From contig QAKK01000022.1 of NCBI GenBank assembly GCA_003343845.1, forward strand, positions 1 to 64,000: 64,000 nt of DNA, written 5' to 3'. Position numbers and translations under genes: made by a program. The notes under the pieces are model-generated. The model saw nothing but the letters and a program-made list of their open reading frames with translations. It was not told where the DNA came from and made no database searches. This stretch comes from Oscillospiraceae bacterium (GTDB taxonomy: Bacteria; Bacillota; Clostridia; Oscillospirales; CAG-272). The stretch's first letter is position 1; each line of letters begins with the position of its first letter. Shown here piece after piece: positions 16,499 to 24,686 of this stretch.

Positions 16499-17692
16499 TC
16501 AGACCTTGTGCGCCTTCAGCGCCTCTTCATAGAGCGGGCTCATATCGCGCAGCCGCTTGATGATGGGCGGCAGCACCTCAAGGATATAGTCCGCGTCCGC
16601 CTCGCTCGTCTCGGATGAGATGGACAGGCGGAGCGAGCCGTGCGCGCGCTCGTGCGGGACGCCGGTCGCCAGCAGGACGTGCGACGGGTCAAGCGATGCC
16701 GACGAGCAGGCGGAGCCGGTGGAGGCGCAGATACCGGCGGCATCGAGCAGGAGCAGCATGCTCTCGCCCTCGATATATTCAAAGCCGATGTTCAGATTGC
16801 CCGGCAGGCGATATGCGCCGTCGCGCGGTCCGTTCAGCGTGCTGTGCGGAATTGCTGCCAGAATGCGGTCGCGCAGACTGTCGCGCAGCGCGGCAACCGC
16901 CTGCATCTTCGGCAGATTGGCATAGGCATTCTCGACCGCAGTGGCAAGACCGACGATGTACGCCATATTCTCGGTGCCGCCGCGCTTGCCGCGCTCCTGC
17001 CCGCCGCCGTCGATCAGGTTCTCGATCCGCACACCCTGCTTCACATACAGAAGCCCGATGCCCTTGGGCGCATGAATCTTATGCCCGGAGAGCGACAGCA
17101 TGTCCACGCCGAGCGTGTCGACCTTGACATCCAGCGCACCGAACGCCTGTACCGCGTCGGTAAACATCAGTGCGCCGTGTTCGTGCGCGATCTTTGCGAT
17201 CTCGGCGATCGGCTCAATCGTGCCGATCTCGTTGTTTGCCAGCATAACGGCGACCACGGCGGTCTTGTCGCTGATCGCCGCCCTGATCTCCTCCACCGAA
17301 ACAAAGCCCTCGCTGTCCACGCCGACATAAGTTACCGTGAAGCCGTCGCGCTCCAGCGCCTCACAGGCGTGCAGCATGGCATGATGCTCGATCTTGCTGG
17401 TGATGATATGCGTTCTGCCCTTTTTGCGCCCCGCGTAGGCAGCACCCTTGATCGCCCAGTTGTCGGACTCGCTGCCGCAGGAGGTGAAATAGATCTCGCG
17501 CGGCTTGGCGCCGAGACAGGCTGCAATGCGTGCGCGCGCATCCTCGAGCGCAATCGCCGCCTCGCGTCCGAGGCGATGCAGGCTGGACGGGTTGCCCCAC
17601 TTCGGTCCGAACCAGGGCTTCATCGCTTCAAAGACCTCCGGCGATACGGCAGTCGTCGCCGCATTGTCGGCGTAAACAAATCTTGCTTCCAC
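16499..17692 (-). CDS. nifS: Cysteine desulfurase, NifS/IscS family
   Basis: 397 residues; a PLP enzyme that takes sulfur from L-cysteine and passes it to the scaffold encoded next. Visible motifs are YADNAATTAVSPEVFEAM at the N-terminus, the EHHAML His pair, the PLP lysine in LSGHKIHAPKGIG and the mobile catalytic Cys in STGSACSSAS. I place the start at GTG 17692, where VEARFVYADNAATT begins and GAGAGGA lies seven bases upstream; the longer frame to 17794 would start upstream of the promoter. No IscR-like regulator is adjacent. Confidence 0.92.
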   Translation of the reverse strand: MEARFVYADNAATTAVSPEVFEAMKPWFGPKWGNPSSLHRLGREAAIALEDARARIAACLGAKPREIYFTSCGSESDNWAIKGAAYAGRKKGRTHIITSKIEHHAMLHACEALERDGFTVTYVGVDSEGFVSVEEIRAAISDKTAVVAVMLANNEIGTIEPIAEIAKIAHEHGALMFTDAVQAFGALDVKVDTLGVDMLSLSGHKIHAPKGIGLLYVKQGVRIENLIDGGGQERGKRGGTENMAYIVGLATAVENAYANLPKMQAVAALRDSLRDRILAAIPHSTLNGPRDGAYRLPGNLNIGFEYIEGESMLLLLDAAGICASTGSACSSASLDPSHVLLATGVPHERAHGSLRLSISSETSEADADYILEVLPPIIKRLRDMSPLYEEALKAHKV

Positions 17693-17705
17693 TTGTGTTC
17701 CTCTC

Positions 17706-17727
17706 TTTGCGCGCCGCGGCGCGCAAA
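17706..17727 (-). promoter_or_regulatory. Perfect 22-base palindrome in the nifS leader
   Basis: The half site TTTGCGCGCCG is repeated exactly in inverted orientation with no spacer. It lies between the nifS transcript start (~17738) and its ribosome site, so it may be an operator or an RNA hairpin that limits translation. Confidence 0.55.
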
Positions 17728-17744
17728 ATGCAAAATACTTAGTT

Positions 17745-17773
17745 ATTATATACCGATTCGGTAGGAAATGCAA
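17745..17773 (-). promoter_or_regulatory. Promoter of nifS-iscU
   Basis: Minus strand TTGCAT (17773-17768), 17-base spacer, TATAAT (17750-17745). Confidence 0.75.
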
Positions 17774-17819
17774 TATAAAATGAATCTTTTTCAAAATTTT
17801 ACGAAAAGGTGCGGTAAGA

Positions 17820-17848
17820 TTGACAAGGCGCGGTGAATCCTATATAAT
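17820..17848 (+). promoter_or_regulatory. Promoter of the ROK kinase gene
   Basis: TTGACA (17820-17825), 17-base spacer, TATAAT (17843-17848): a full consensus sigma-A promoter, 34 bases before the start codon. Confidence 0.85.
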
Positions 17849-17881
17849 AAAAATAATGTAAGAGGTATCGGAGGAATCACC

Positions 17882-18826
17882 ATGTATTATATCGGCATCG
17901 ACCTCGGCGGCACCAACATTGCCGCAGGCATCACGGATACGGAAGGAAACATCCTGTACAAAGGTTCCCTGCCCACCGGCGCATCGCGCGGACGCGACGC
18001 GATCATCGACGACATCGCGACGCTCTGCCGTATGCTCTGCCGCGACGCAAAGATTGCATTTGACGAGATCGGGCGCATCGGCATCGCCGTTCCGGGCGGC
18101 GTGGACGCGGCATCCGGTGAGATCCTGTTCACGCCGAACATTCCGCTCTCGGGCATCAATATCTGTGAGATCCTCTCGGCAAAGCTCGCCGGCAAGCCTG
18201 TGCTGCTCGCCAACGACGCAAACGCCGCGGCGCTTGCCGAGGCGCGCGTGGGCGCGGCACGCGGGGCAAAGGATGCCGTGATGATCACGCTCGGCACGGG
18301 CGTGGGCGGCGGCATTGTCACGGACGGAAAGATCTACACCGGGTTCAACGGTCTTGCGGCGGAGCTCGGGCACTTTGTGATCCAGAAGGACGGCGTCCCC
18401 TGCGGCTGCGGCAGACGCGGCTGCTTTGAGGCTTACGCCTCTGCAACGGCGCTGATCCGCATGACCAAAGAGGAGCTCGACCGCTGCTTTGTCAGCGGCG
18501 AGGGCACGCTGATGGCGGAGAGCCGCAAGCTCAATGCGCGCGTTGCCTTTGACGCCTACCGCGCGGGCGACGCGGCGGCCAAGCGCGTCATCGAAACGTA
18601 TATCGGCTATCTTGCAAGCGGCATCGCGTCGCTCATCAACATCTTCCAGCCCGAGGTCTTCATCATCGGCGGCGGCGTTTCAAATGAGAAGCAGTTCCTG
18701 CTCGACCTGCTCCTGCCGCGCATCGACGCAGAGGATTTCGCCAAGAACGCGAAAAAGCGCACCCGCGTTGTTATCGCGACCTGCGGCAACGACGCCGGCA
18801 TCATCGGTGCGGCGATGAACGAATAA
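17882..18826 (+). CDS. glcK: ROK-family glucokinase
   Basis: 314 residues. It phosphorylates glucose (or a related hexose) with ATP in the cytoplasm. The ATP-binding motif GIDLGGTNIAAG is at residues 5-16; the sugar site ANDANAAALAE and the zinc-binding ROK signature CGCGRRGCFEAYAS (about 171-184) are intact, with the preceding ELGH histidine. Length and motifs fit bacterial glucokinase better than ROK repressors, because there is no N-terminal helix-turn-helix. GGAGGA precedes the ATG. A small membrane-protein gene follows, possibly in the same transcript. Confidence 0.88.
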   Translation: MYYIGIDLGGTNIAAGITDTEGNILYKGSLPTGASRGRDAIIDDIATLCRMLCRDAKIAFDEIGRIGIAVPGGVDAASGEILFTPNIPLSGINICEILSAKLAGKPVLLANDANAAALAEARVGAARGAKDAVMITLGTGVGGGIVTDGKIYTGFNGLAAELGHFVIQKDGVPCGCGRRGCFEAYASATALIRMTKEELDRCFVSGEGTLMAESRKLNARVAFDAYRAGDAAAKRVIETYIGYLASGIASLINIFQPEVFIIGGGVSNEKQFLLDLLLPRIDAEDFAKNAKKRTRVVIATCGNDAGIIGAAMNE

Positions 18827-18912
18827 ACCCGCGGCAGTCAAAGCAAGTGTCGCCGCGCAGGCATCGCGTTTTGATATTTATTTGTCATATTTTATAATAA
18901 GGAAGATTTCAG

Positions 18913-19197
18913 ATGAAAAAGGTTCTGCAATGGATCGGGCTCGCGCTGGTGCTCGCGGGACTTGTCTACCTGCTCCTGCTTGAAAAGAGCAGCATGGATT
19001 TTCAGACGCTGACAAAGCCGCTGATCTTCGCCCTGCTCCTCGCCGCAGGCGCGGGCGCGATGCTGTTCGGCGAAGGCTTCGACAAGCTCGAACGCACCGA
19101 AAAGCGTGTGCGCGACCTTGAAGACGAGGTGCGCCGCCTCGGCGGCTGCCTCCCCGACGGCAAAGTCGGGGCGGATGATGATACCGACCGGCTGTAA
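18913..19197 (+). CDS. Small two-helix membrane protein with coiled-coil tail
   Basis: 94 residues. Two hydrophobic helices (WIGLALVLAGLVYLLLL and LIFALLLAAGAGAMLF) are followed by a charged heptad-like stretch (FDKLERTEKRVRDLEDEVRRL) that should form a coiled coil in the cytoplasm. Family not recognised. It starts at ATG after AAGGAAG, 86 bases after the kinase gene, and is followed by a terminator. Confidence 0.75.
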   Translation: MKKVLQWIGLALVLAGLVYLLLLEKSSMDFQTLTKPLIFALLLAAGAGAMLFGEGFDKLERTEKRVRDLEDEVRRLGGCLPDGKVGADDDTDRL

Positions 19198-19211
19198 TTT
19201 TGCACAAGTGC

Positions 19212-19242
19212 TCCCCGCCGCAGTATACGGCGGGGATTTTTT
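19212..19242 (+). terminator. Intrinsic terminator after the kinase/membrane-protein genes
   Basis: CCCCGCCG...CGGCGGGG stem with ATTTTTT after it. Confidence 0.88.
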
Positions 19243-19366
19243 CATACACTTTCCCCGTTTTTGTCGGTCGAAATGCAGGAATATGTACAACTCGGTTCAT
19301 TTTTACGCGCGATTTTCAAGAAAAATAATGAATTTCGTCAATTTTATGAATAATTTCAAAAAACTC

Positions 19367-19395
19367 TTGCATTGCAGCGACAACTATGCTATAAT
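19367..19395 (+). promoter_or_regulatory. Promoter of the acn-icd-gltA operon
   Basis: TTGCAT (19367-19372), 17-base spacer, TATAAT (19390-19395), 37 bases before the aconitase start. Confidence 0.8.
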
Positions 19396-19431
19396 TTCAG
19401 CATCAACATTTTTCTCGGAGGTCTTCGGAAC

Positions 19432-21357
19432 ATGGGACTTACACTGACCGAAAAGATTCTGCGCGCACACATTGTGGACGGCGAGTTCAAAAAGGGCGCG
19501 GAGATCGGGCTGAAAATCGACCAGACGCTGACGCAGGACGCGACCGGCACAATGGCATACATCGAATTTGAAGCCATCGGCATTCCGCGCGTGCGCACCG
19601 AGCGTTCGGTCGCCTACATCGACCACAATACCCTGCAAAACGGGTTTGAAAATGCGGACGATCACCGCTTCATCGGTTCGGTCGCCAAAAAACACGGCAT
19701 CTATTTCAGCCGCCCCGGCAACGGCATCTGCCACCAGGTGCACCTCGAGCGCTTCGGTGTGCCGGGCAAGACGCTGATCGGCTCGGACAGCCACACGCCG
19801 ACCGGCGGCGGTCTCGGCATGCTGGCGATGGGCGCGGGCGGTCTCGACGTTGCGGTCGCGATGGGCGGCGGCGCGTACTACATCACCTATCCGAAGATCG
19901 TGAAGATCGAGCTTGTCGGCAAGCTTCGCCCCTGGGTATCGGCAAAGGACGTCATTCTTGAGGTCCTGCGCCGTCTCTCGGTCAAGGGCGGCGTCGGCAA
20001 GGTCATGGAATACGTCGGCGAAGGCGTGAAGACGCTCTCCGTTCCCGAGCGCGCCACCATCACCAACATGGGCGCGGAATTGGGCGCGACGACCTCCATC
20101 TTTCCCTCCGATGAAATCACCCGTGCGTTTCTCGCCGCCGAGGGGCGCGAAGACGTGTGGAGCGAGCAGAAGGCAGACGCCGATGCGGTCTACGACGAGT
20201 CGCTTGTGATCGATCTCTCCGCCCTCTCCCCGATGGCAGCATGTCCGCATTCCCCCGACAATGTCAAATCGCTCACCGAGCTCGGTGAGATGAAGATCGA
20301 CCAGGTCTGCATCGGCTCCTGCACCAACAGCTCGCTTGCCGACATGATGAAGGTCGCCTACATTCTGCGCGGCAAGACTGTGGCGCCGAACGTATCGCTG
20401 GCGATCGCCCCCGGCTCGAAGCAGGTGCTGAACATGCTTGCCGAGAACGGCGCTCTCGCCGACATGATCGCGGCGGGCGCGCGCATACTGGAATCGGCGT
20501 GCGGTCCCTGTATCGGCATGGGACAGTCGCCGAACTCCGCCGGCATCTCGCTGCGCACCTTCAACCGCAACTTCCTCGGCAGAAGCGGCACCAAGGACGC
20601 CAAGGTCTATCTGGTTTCACCCGAGGTCGCTGCCCTCTCCGCCGTGAACGGCTATCTCAGCGATCCGACAACGCTCGGCGACATGCCTGAGATCAAAATG
20701 CCCGAGAAATTTCTCATCAACGACAACATGGTCGAGCTGCCCGCCTCCGAGGCGGACGCCGACAAGGTGGAGATCCTGCGCGGACCGAACATCAAGCCCT
20801 TCCCCGAGACGCACCCGCTGGAAAACGAGATTGCCTGCAAAATCTCGCTGAAGGTGGACGACAATATCACCACCGATCATATCATGCCCGCAGGTGCAAA
20901 GATCCTGCCTCTGCGCTCCAACATTCCGGAAATCTCCAAGCACTGCTTTGAGGTCTGCGACCCCGAATTTCCCGCACGCGCCAGGGCGCTCGGCAAAAGC
21001 GTGATCGTGGGCGGCGCGAACTACGGGCAGGGCTCGTCGCGCGAGCACGCGGCGCTCGCGCCCCTCTACCTCGGCGTCAAGGCGGTCATCACCAAGAGCT
21101 TTGCCCGCATCCATGCGGCAAACCTCATCAACGCGGGTATTCTGCCTCTGACCTTTGCCGACCCCGCCGACTATGACAAGCTCGCCGAGGGCGACGAAAT
21201 CGTTCTCTCCGACATCTTCGCCGCCGTGGAGGCGGGCAGCATGACGCTGACCACCAAGACGGGCGACAAGATCAAGTTGGACTGCGCTTACTCCCCGCGC
21301 CAGATCGCCATTCTGAAGGCGGGCGGTCTGCTCCCCTATACCAAAAGTGCCAAGTAA
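19432..21357 (+). CDS. acnA: Aconitate hydratase
   Basis: 641 residues. It interconverts citrate and isocitrate with a [4Fe-4S] cluster. Motifs: SDSHTPTGGGLGMLAMGAGG, the first cluster Cys in CIGSCTNSSL, the other two in SACGPCIGMGQSPN, and the swivel-domain motifs HIMPAGAKILPLRS and YGQGSSREHAALAPLYLG. The length matches the ~640-residue clostridial form rather than the ~900-residue AcnA/AcnB. I chose the ATG at 19432 (MGLTLTEKIL), with GGAGG upstream; the longer frame would start within the -35 box. First gene of the operon, 12 bases from icd. Confidence 0.95.
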   Translation: MGLTLTEKILRAHIVDGEFKKGAEIGLKIDQTLTQDATGTMAYIEFEAIGIPRVRTERSVAYIDHNTLQNGFENADDHRFIGSVAKKHGIYFSRPGNGICHQVHLERFGVPGKTLIGSDSHTPTGGGLGMLAMGAGGLDVAVAMGGGAYYITYPKIVKIELVGKLRPWVSAKDVILEVLRRLSVKGGVGKVMEYVGEGVKTLSVPERATITNMGAELGATTSIFPSDEITRAFLAAEGREDVWSEQKADADAVYDESLVIDLSALSPMAACPHSPDNVKSLTELGEMKIDQVCIGSCTNSSLADMMKVAYILRGKTVAPNVSLAIAPGSKQVLNMLAENGALADMIAAGARILESACGPCIGMGQSPNSAGISLRTFNRNFLGRSGTKDAKVYLVSPEVAALSAVNGYLSDPTTLGDMPEIKMPEKFLINDNMVELPASEADADKVEILRGPNIKPFPETHPLENEIACKISLKVDDNITTDHIMPAGAKILPLRSNIPEISKHCFEVCDPEFPARARALGKSVIVGGANYGQGSSREHAALAPLYLGVKAVITKSFARIHAANLINAGILPLTFADPADYDKLAEGDEIVLSDIFAAVEAGSMTLTTKTGDKIKLDCAYSPRQIAILKAGGLLPYTKSAK

Positions 21358-21369
21358 AGGACGGACATC

Positions 21370-22530
21370 ATGAACGAATCCATCAAGAACGCAACCGCGC
21401 AGTTTGAAACGCTGCTGCGCGAACAGATCGCACGCACCGAGCGCATGGCGGAGCTGTCAAAGCCCATCGACTATGCTTCGCTTGGCAAACTCATCATCGG
21501 CGTCTGCGACGGTGACGGCATCGGTCCGATCATCTGCACCGAGGCTGTCCGCGTGCTGGAAACCCTGCTTGCCGACCGCATCGCCGCCGGCAAGGTCGAA
21601 ATCCGCCGCATCGAGGGACTGACGCTGGAAAACCGCATGGCAAAGGAGCAGAGCGTCCCCGCCGACGTGCTCGCCGCCATCAAGGAATGCCATGTGCTCC
21701 TGAAAGGTCCGACGACCACACCGAAGGGCGGCACGGGCGCAAAAGAACTGGAAAGCGCGAATGTGGCGCTCCGCCGCGAGCTTGACCTGTTTGCCAACGT
21801 GCGCCCGGTCTTCGTCCCCGAAGAGGGCATCGACTGGACGTTCTACCGCGAGAACACCGAGGGCGAATACGTGCTCGGCAGCCGCGGCGTGGAGATCCCC
21901 GGCGTGCTTGCCTGCGACTTCAAGGTAACGACCGACCTCGGCACCGAGCGCATTGCCCGCGCAGCGTATGAGTTTGCCAGAAACAACGGCAAAAAGAACG
22001 TTGCCATTGTCACCAAGGCGAACATCATGAAGAAGACCGACGGTAAATTCGCACGCATCTGCCGCGAGCTTGCCGCGCGCGAATACCCCGAGCTTGTCCT
22101 CGAGGACTGGTACATCGACATCATGGCAGCCAACCTCGTCAACCCCGCGATCCGCTCGAAGTTTGAGGTCTTCGTGCTGCCCAACCTCTACGGCGACATT
22201 ATCACCGACGAGGCGGCGCAGATCCAGGGCGGCGTCGGCACGGCGGGCAGCGCCAACGTCGGCGGCAGATACGCCATGTTTGAGGCGGTGCACGGCTCGG
22301 CGCCCCGCATGATCGAGGAAGGCATCGGCGAACTTGCCAACCCCGCCTCCATCATCAAGGCGGACGAGATGCTGCTGCGCCACGTCGGCTTTGCCGCCGA
22401 GGCGGATAAGCTGGCAGCCGCCATGCAGAAATGCAGCGACGATCCCACCCTGCACATGACCGGCGAGCGCGGCGGTTCCACCGCACGCGAGTATGCCGAC
22501 AAACTGCTTGCCTATATTTCGGCAGACTGA
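21370..22530 (+). CDS. icd: Isocitrate dehydrogenase, isopropylmalate-dehydrogenase superfamily
   Basis: 386 residues. It oxidatively decarboxylates isocitrate to 2-oxoglutarate. Seen: DGDGIGPIICTEAV, the catalytic Tyr region YRENTEGEYVLGSRGVE, the metal-binding Asp segment NLYGDIITDEAAQIQGG and the adenine loop VHGSAPRMIEEG. Loop sequences suggest NAD+ more than NADP+, but this is not certain by eye. There is an extra ~40-residue N-terminus before the Rossmann-like core. Context between aconitase and citrate synthase supports isocitrate over isopropylmalate. Confidence 0.92.
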   Translation: MNESIKNATAQFETLLREQIARTERMAELSKPIDYASLGKLIIGVCDGDGIGPIICTEAVRVLETLLADRIAAGKVEIRRIEGLTLENRMAKEQSVPADVLAAIKECHVLLKGPTTTPKGGTGAKELESANVALRRELDLFANVRPVFVPEEGIDWTFYRENTEGEYVLGSRGVEIPGVLACDFKVTTDLGTERIARAAYEFARNNGKKNVAIVTKANIMKKTDGKFARICRELAAREYPELVLEDWYIDIMAANLVNPAIRSKFEVFVLPNLYGDIITDEAAQIQGGVGTAGSANVGGRYAMFEAVHGSAPRMIEEGIGELANPASIIKADEMLLRHVGFAAEADKLAAAMQKCSDDPTLHMTGERGGSTAREYADKLLAYISAD

Positions 22531-22573
22531 ACCGCAAGCCCCGGCATCCGCGGTTCTTCGGAAAGGAGACACC

Positions 22574-23923
22574 ATGTCTGAGTTTTCATATATCAACGAC
22601 CTCGCGAAGAAATGCGCGGAGACCGACCATATTGAAGCCTCGCTCTACACCAAATACGACGTCAAGCGCGGTCTGCGCGATGCGGACGGCAAGGGCGTGC
22701 TGACGGGGCTGACCGAGATCTCCTCGGTCCACGGCACCAAGGAGGAGATGGGCAGCAAGGAATACTGCGACGGCGAGCTGCGCTACCGCGGCATCGACAT
22801 CAAGGATCTCGTCGGCGGCTTTGTTGCGGAGAACCGCTTCGGCTTTGAAGAGGTCATCTATCTTCTGCTGATCGGGCATCTGCCGAGCGCCAGAGAGCTC
22901 AAAGCCTTCTCGGATCTGCTGGCGTCCTACCGCACGCTGCCCGACGGGTTTGTGCGCGACATCATCATGCGCGCGCCGACCGCCGATCTGATGAACCTGC
23001 TGGCGCGCTGTGTGCTTACGCTCTATTCCTATGACACAAACGCCAACGATATTTCCCTGCCGAACGTCATGGCGCAATGCCTGCATCTGATCTCGGTGCT
23101 GCCGATGATCACGATCTACTCCTATCATTCCTACAACCACTTCATCGGTGGGCACAGTCTGGTCATCAATATGCCCAGCCGCAGCCAGTCGATGGCGGAG
23201 AACATCCTCATCATGCTGCGCCGCGACAAAAAGTACACCGAGCTGGAGGCGCGGCTGCTCGACCTCTCGCTGATCCTGCACGCAGAGCACGGCGGCGGCA
23301 ACAACTCGACCTTCACCAACCGCGTTGTGACTTCATCCGGCACGGATACCTATTCGGCGATGGCAGCGTCGCTCTGCTCGCTGAAAGGTCCGCGCCACGG
23401 CGGCGCGAACGTCAAGGTCGTGCACATGTTTGCCGACATTATGACCAATGTTTCCGACTGGAAGAGCGACGATGCCGTCGCCGCTTACCTCACGCGTATC
23501 CTCAACAAAGAGGCGTTTGACCGCAGCGGTCTGATCTACGGCATCGGCCACGCGATCTACACCAAGTCCGACCCCCGTGCGCTTATCTTCAAGGAGCACG
23601 TCAAAAAGCTGGCAATCGAGAAGGGGCGCACCGAGGAATTTGAGCTTTACGAGCGCGTGGAGCGCCTTGCGCCCGAGCTGCTCTACGAGCGCAACGGGCG
23701 CGATAAGCCGATCTGCGCCAACGTGGATTTTTACAGCGGATTCGTGTATTCGATGCTGAACCTCCCGGACGAACTGTATACGCCGATTTTCGCCATCGCG
23801 CGCATCGCGGGCTGGTCGGCACACCGCCTCGAGGAGCTGGTGACCAACGGCAAGATCATCCGCCCCGCCTATATGGGCGTCCAGCCGGATGTGGAGTACG
23901 TGCCGCTGATGTTCCGGAAATAA
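22574..23923 (+). CDS. gltA: Citrate synthase
   Basis: 449 residues. It condenses acetyl-CoA and oxaloacetate. The catalytic segments are clear: AEHGGGNNSTFTNRVV, KGPRHGGANVKVVH and the substrate-loop motif GIGHAIYTKSDPR. ATG 22574 has AAGGAGACACC in front and gives MSEFSYINDLAKKC; an earlier in-frame ATG would overlap icd by 38 bases. With the two genes before it this makes the oxidative route to 2-oxoglutarate, the usual glutamate-forming half-cycle of anaerobes. Confidence 0.95.
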   Translation: MSEFSYINDLAKKCAETDHIEASLYTKYDVKRGLRDADGKGVLTGLTEISSVHGTKEEMGSKEYCDGELRYRGIDIKDLVGGFVAENRFGFEEVIYLLLIGHLPSARELKAFSDLLASYRTLPDGFVRDIIMRAPTADLMNLLARCVLTLYSYDTNANDISLPNVMAQCLHLISVLPMITIYSYHSYNHFIGGHSLVINMPSRSQSMAENILIMLRRDKKYTELEARLLDLSLILHAEHGGGNNSTFTNRVVTSSGTDTYSAMAASLCSLKGPRHGGANVKVVHMFADIMTNVSDWKSDDAVAAYLTRILNKEAFDRSGLIYGIGHAIYTKSDPRALIFKEHVKKLAIEKGRTEEFELYERVERLAPELLYERNGRDKPICANVDFYSGFVYSMLNLPDELYTPIFAIARIAGWSAHRLEELVTNGKIIRPAYMGVQPDVEYVPLMFRK

Positions 23924-23930
23924 GTATGAG

Positions 23931-23959
23931 AAAAAGCCTTCCCACAGGAAGGCTTTTTT
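23931..23959 (+). terminator. Terminator of acn-icd-gltA
   Basis: AAGCCTTCC-CACA-GGAAGGCTT stem followed by TTTTTT. Confidence 0.92.
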
Positions 23960-23979
23960 GCTTTGTACGGCGGAGCAAT

Positions 23980-24313
23980 CTTAGGCTTCCCCCTTTGGGG
24001 AAGCTGGCGTGGCACACGCCTGATGAGGGGTAGGATGCGTAAGCATCCGTCCGTACAGTCCCGCTCTGTGCTGTAGCGACGCCGTTCTTGCGAACGGCTC
24101 CCCTCATCCGTCAACTTCGTCAGGATGTTTTTCGGTTTCGCATTGCGAAATCGTCGGTGTTCAGCCGACGAAGAAAAACTCCGCGAGACGCTGTGCGTCT
24201 CGTACACCTCTCCCCCAAGGGGGAAGGCTAAGACGCGGCGGGAGACAGACGGCGCCCTACGGTTTGCGCACATTTTTCGCTAACCGGTAGGGGTCGGCGC
24301 CCTCGACGACCCG
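23980..24313. repeat. Composite interspersed repeat, copy 1 (MITE-like)
   Basis: Module A (23980-24232) is bounded by near-matching 21-base inverted ends (CTTAGGCTTCCCCC at the left, GGGGGAAGGCTAAG at the right) and holds nested hairpins: GGATGCGTAAGCATCC at 24033-24048, GATGAGGGG paired with CCCCTCATC, CGTCGG/CCGACG and GAGACG/GCGTCTC. Module B (24286-24313) holds GGTAGGGGTCG...CGACCCG. Both modules recur in the same order at 48634-48812. No coding potential. Confidence 0.75.
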
Positions 24314-24346
24314 TGAAACCTGCCCCCGCAAACTGCCGATTCCCCC

Positions 24347-24375
24347 TTGACAAGTCACCGAATCGGTGATATATT
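24347..24375 (+). promoter_or_regulatory. Promoter of the AbrB-like gene with operator in the spacer
   Basis: TTGACA (24347-24352), 17-base spacer, TATATT (24370-24375). A perfect inverted repeat TCACCGA-A-TCGGTGA (24355-24369) fills the spacer, an ideal repressor site. Confidence 0.7.
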
Positions 24376-24380
24376 ATTTT

Positions 24381-24401
24381 CATACTTGTGTGAAAAGTAT
24401 G
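24381..24401 (+). promoter_or_regulatory. Second palindrome, 5' leader of the AbrB-like gene
   Basis: CATACTT-GTGTGAA-AAGTATG, 7+7+7 bases, just after the -10 box. It may bind the AbrB-like protein itself (autoregulation) or form a leader hairpin. Confidence 0.5.
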
Positions 24402-24420
24402 AATTACTGTGAGGTACATC

Positions 24421-24654
24421 ATGCCGAAAGGAAAACAGCTTTTAGGTCTGCCGAAGGGCAAGTATATTTTCGGTACCGTCAAAGTCGGCGAGCGCGGTCA
24501 GATCGTCATCCCGAAGGAGGCGCGCACGCGCATTGCGATCGAGCCGGGCGATACGCTGCTCATCCTCGGCGATGCGGAAAGCGGCATCATCGTCTCCAAG
24601 CCAGAGCTTGTCCGCGACGCTGCCGCCCGGGTCTTTCAGAATCTCGACAAGTAA
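24421..24654 (+). CDS. AbrB/SpoVT-type transcription regulator
   Basis: 77 residues with one swapped-hairpin DNA-binding domain (FGTVKVGERGQIVIPKEART, then IEPGDTLLILGD) at about residues 17-60. Dimers of such proteins bind AT-rich or palindromic promoter DNA. GAGGT is nine bases before the ATG at 24421; an in-frame ATG 12 bases earlier overlaps this site and is less likely. It precedes a DMT transporter gene by 32 bases, so it probably controls that operon. Confidence 0.87.
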   Translation: MPKGKQLLGLPKGKYIFGTVKVGERGQIVIPKEARTRIAIEPGDTLLILGDAESGIIVSKPELVRDAAARVFQNLDK

Positions 24655-24686
24655 ACTACAGCAACATCCGGAGGTTATATTTTAGT

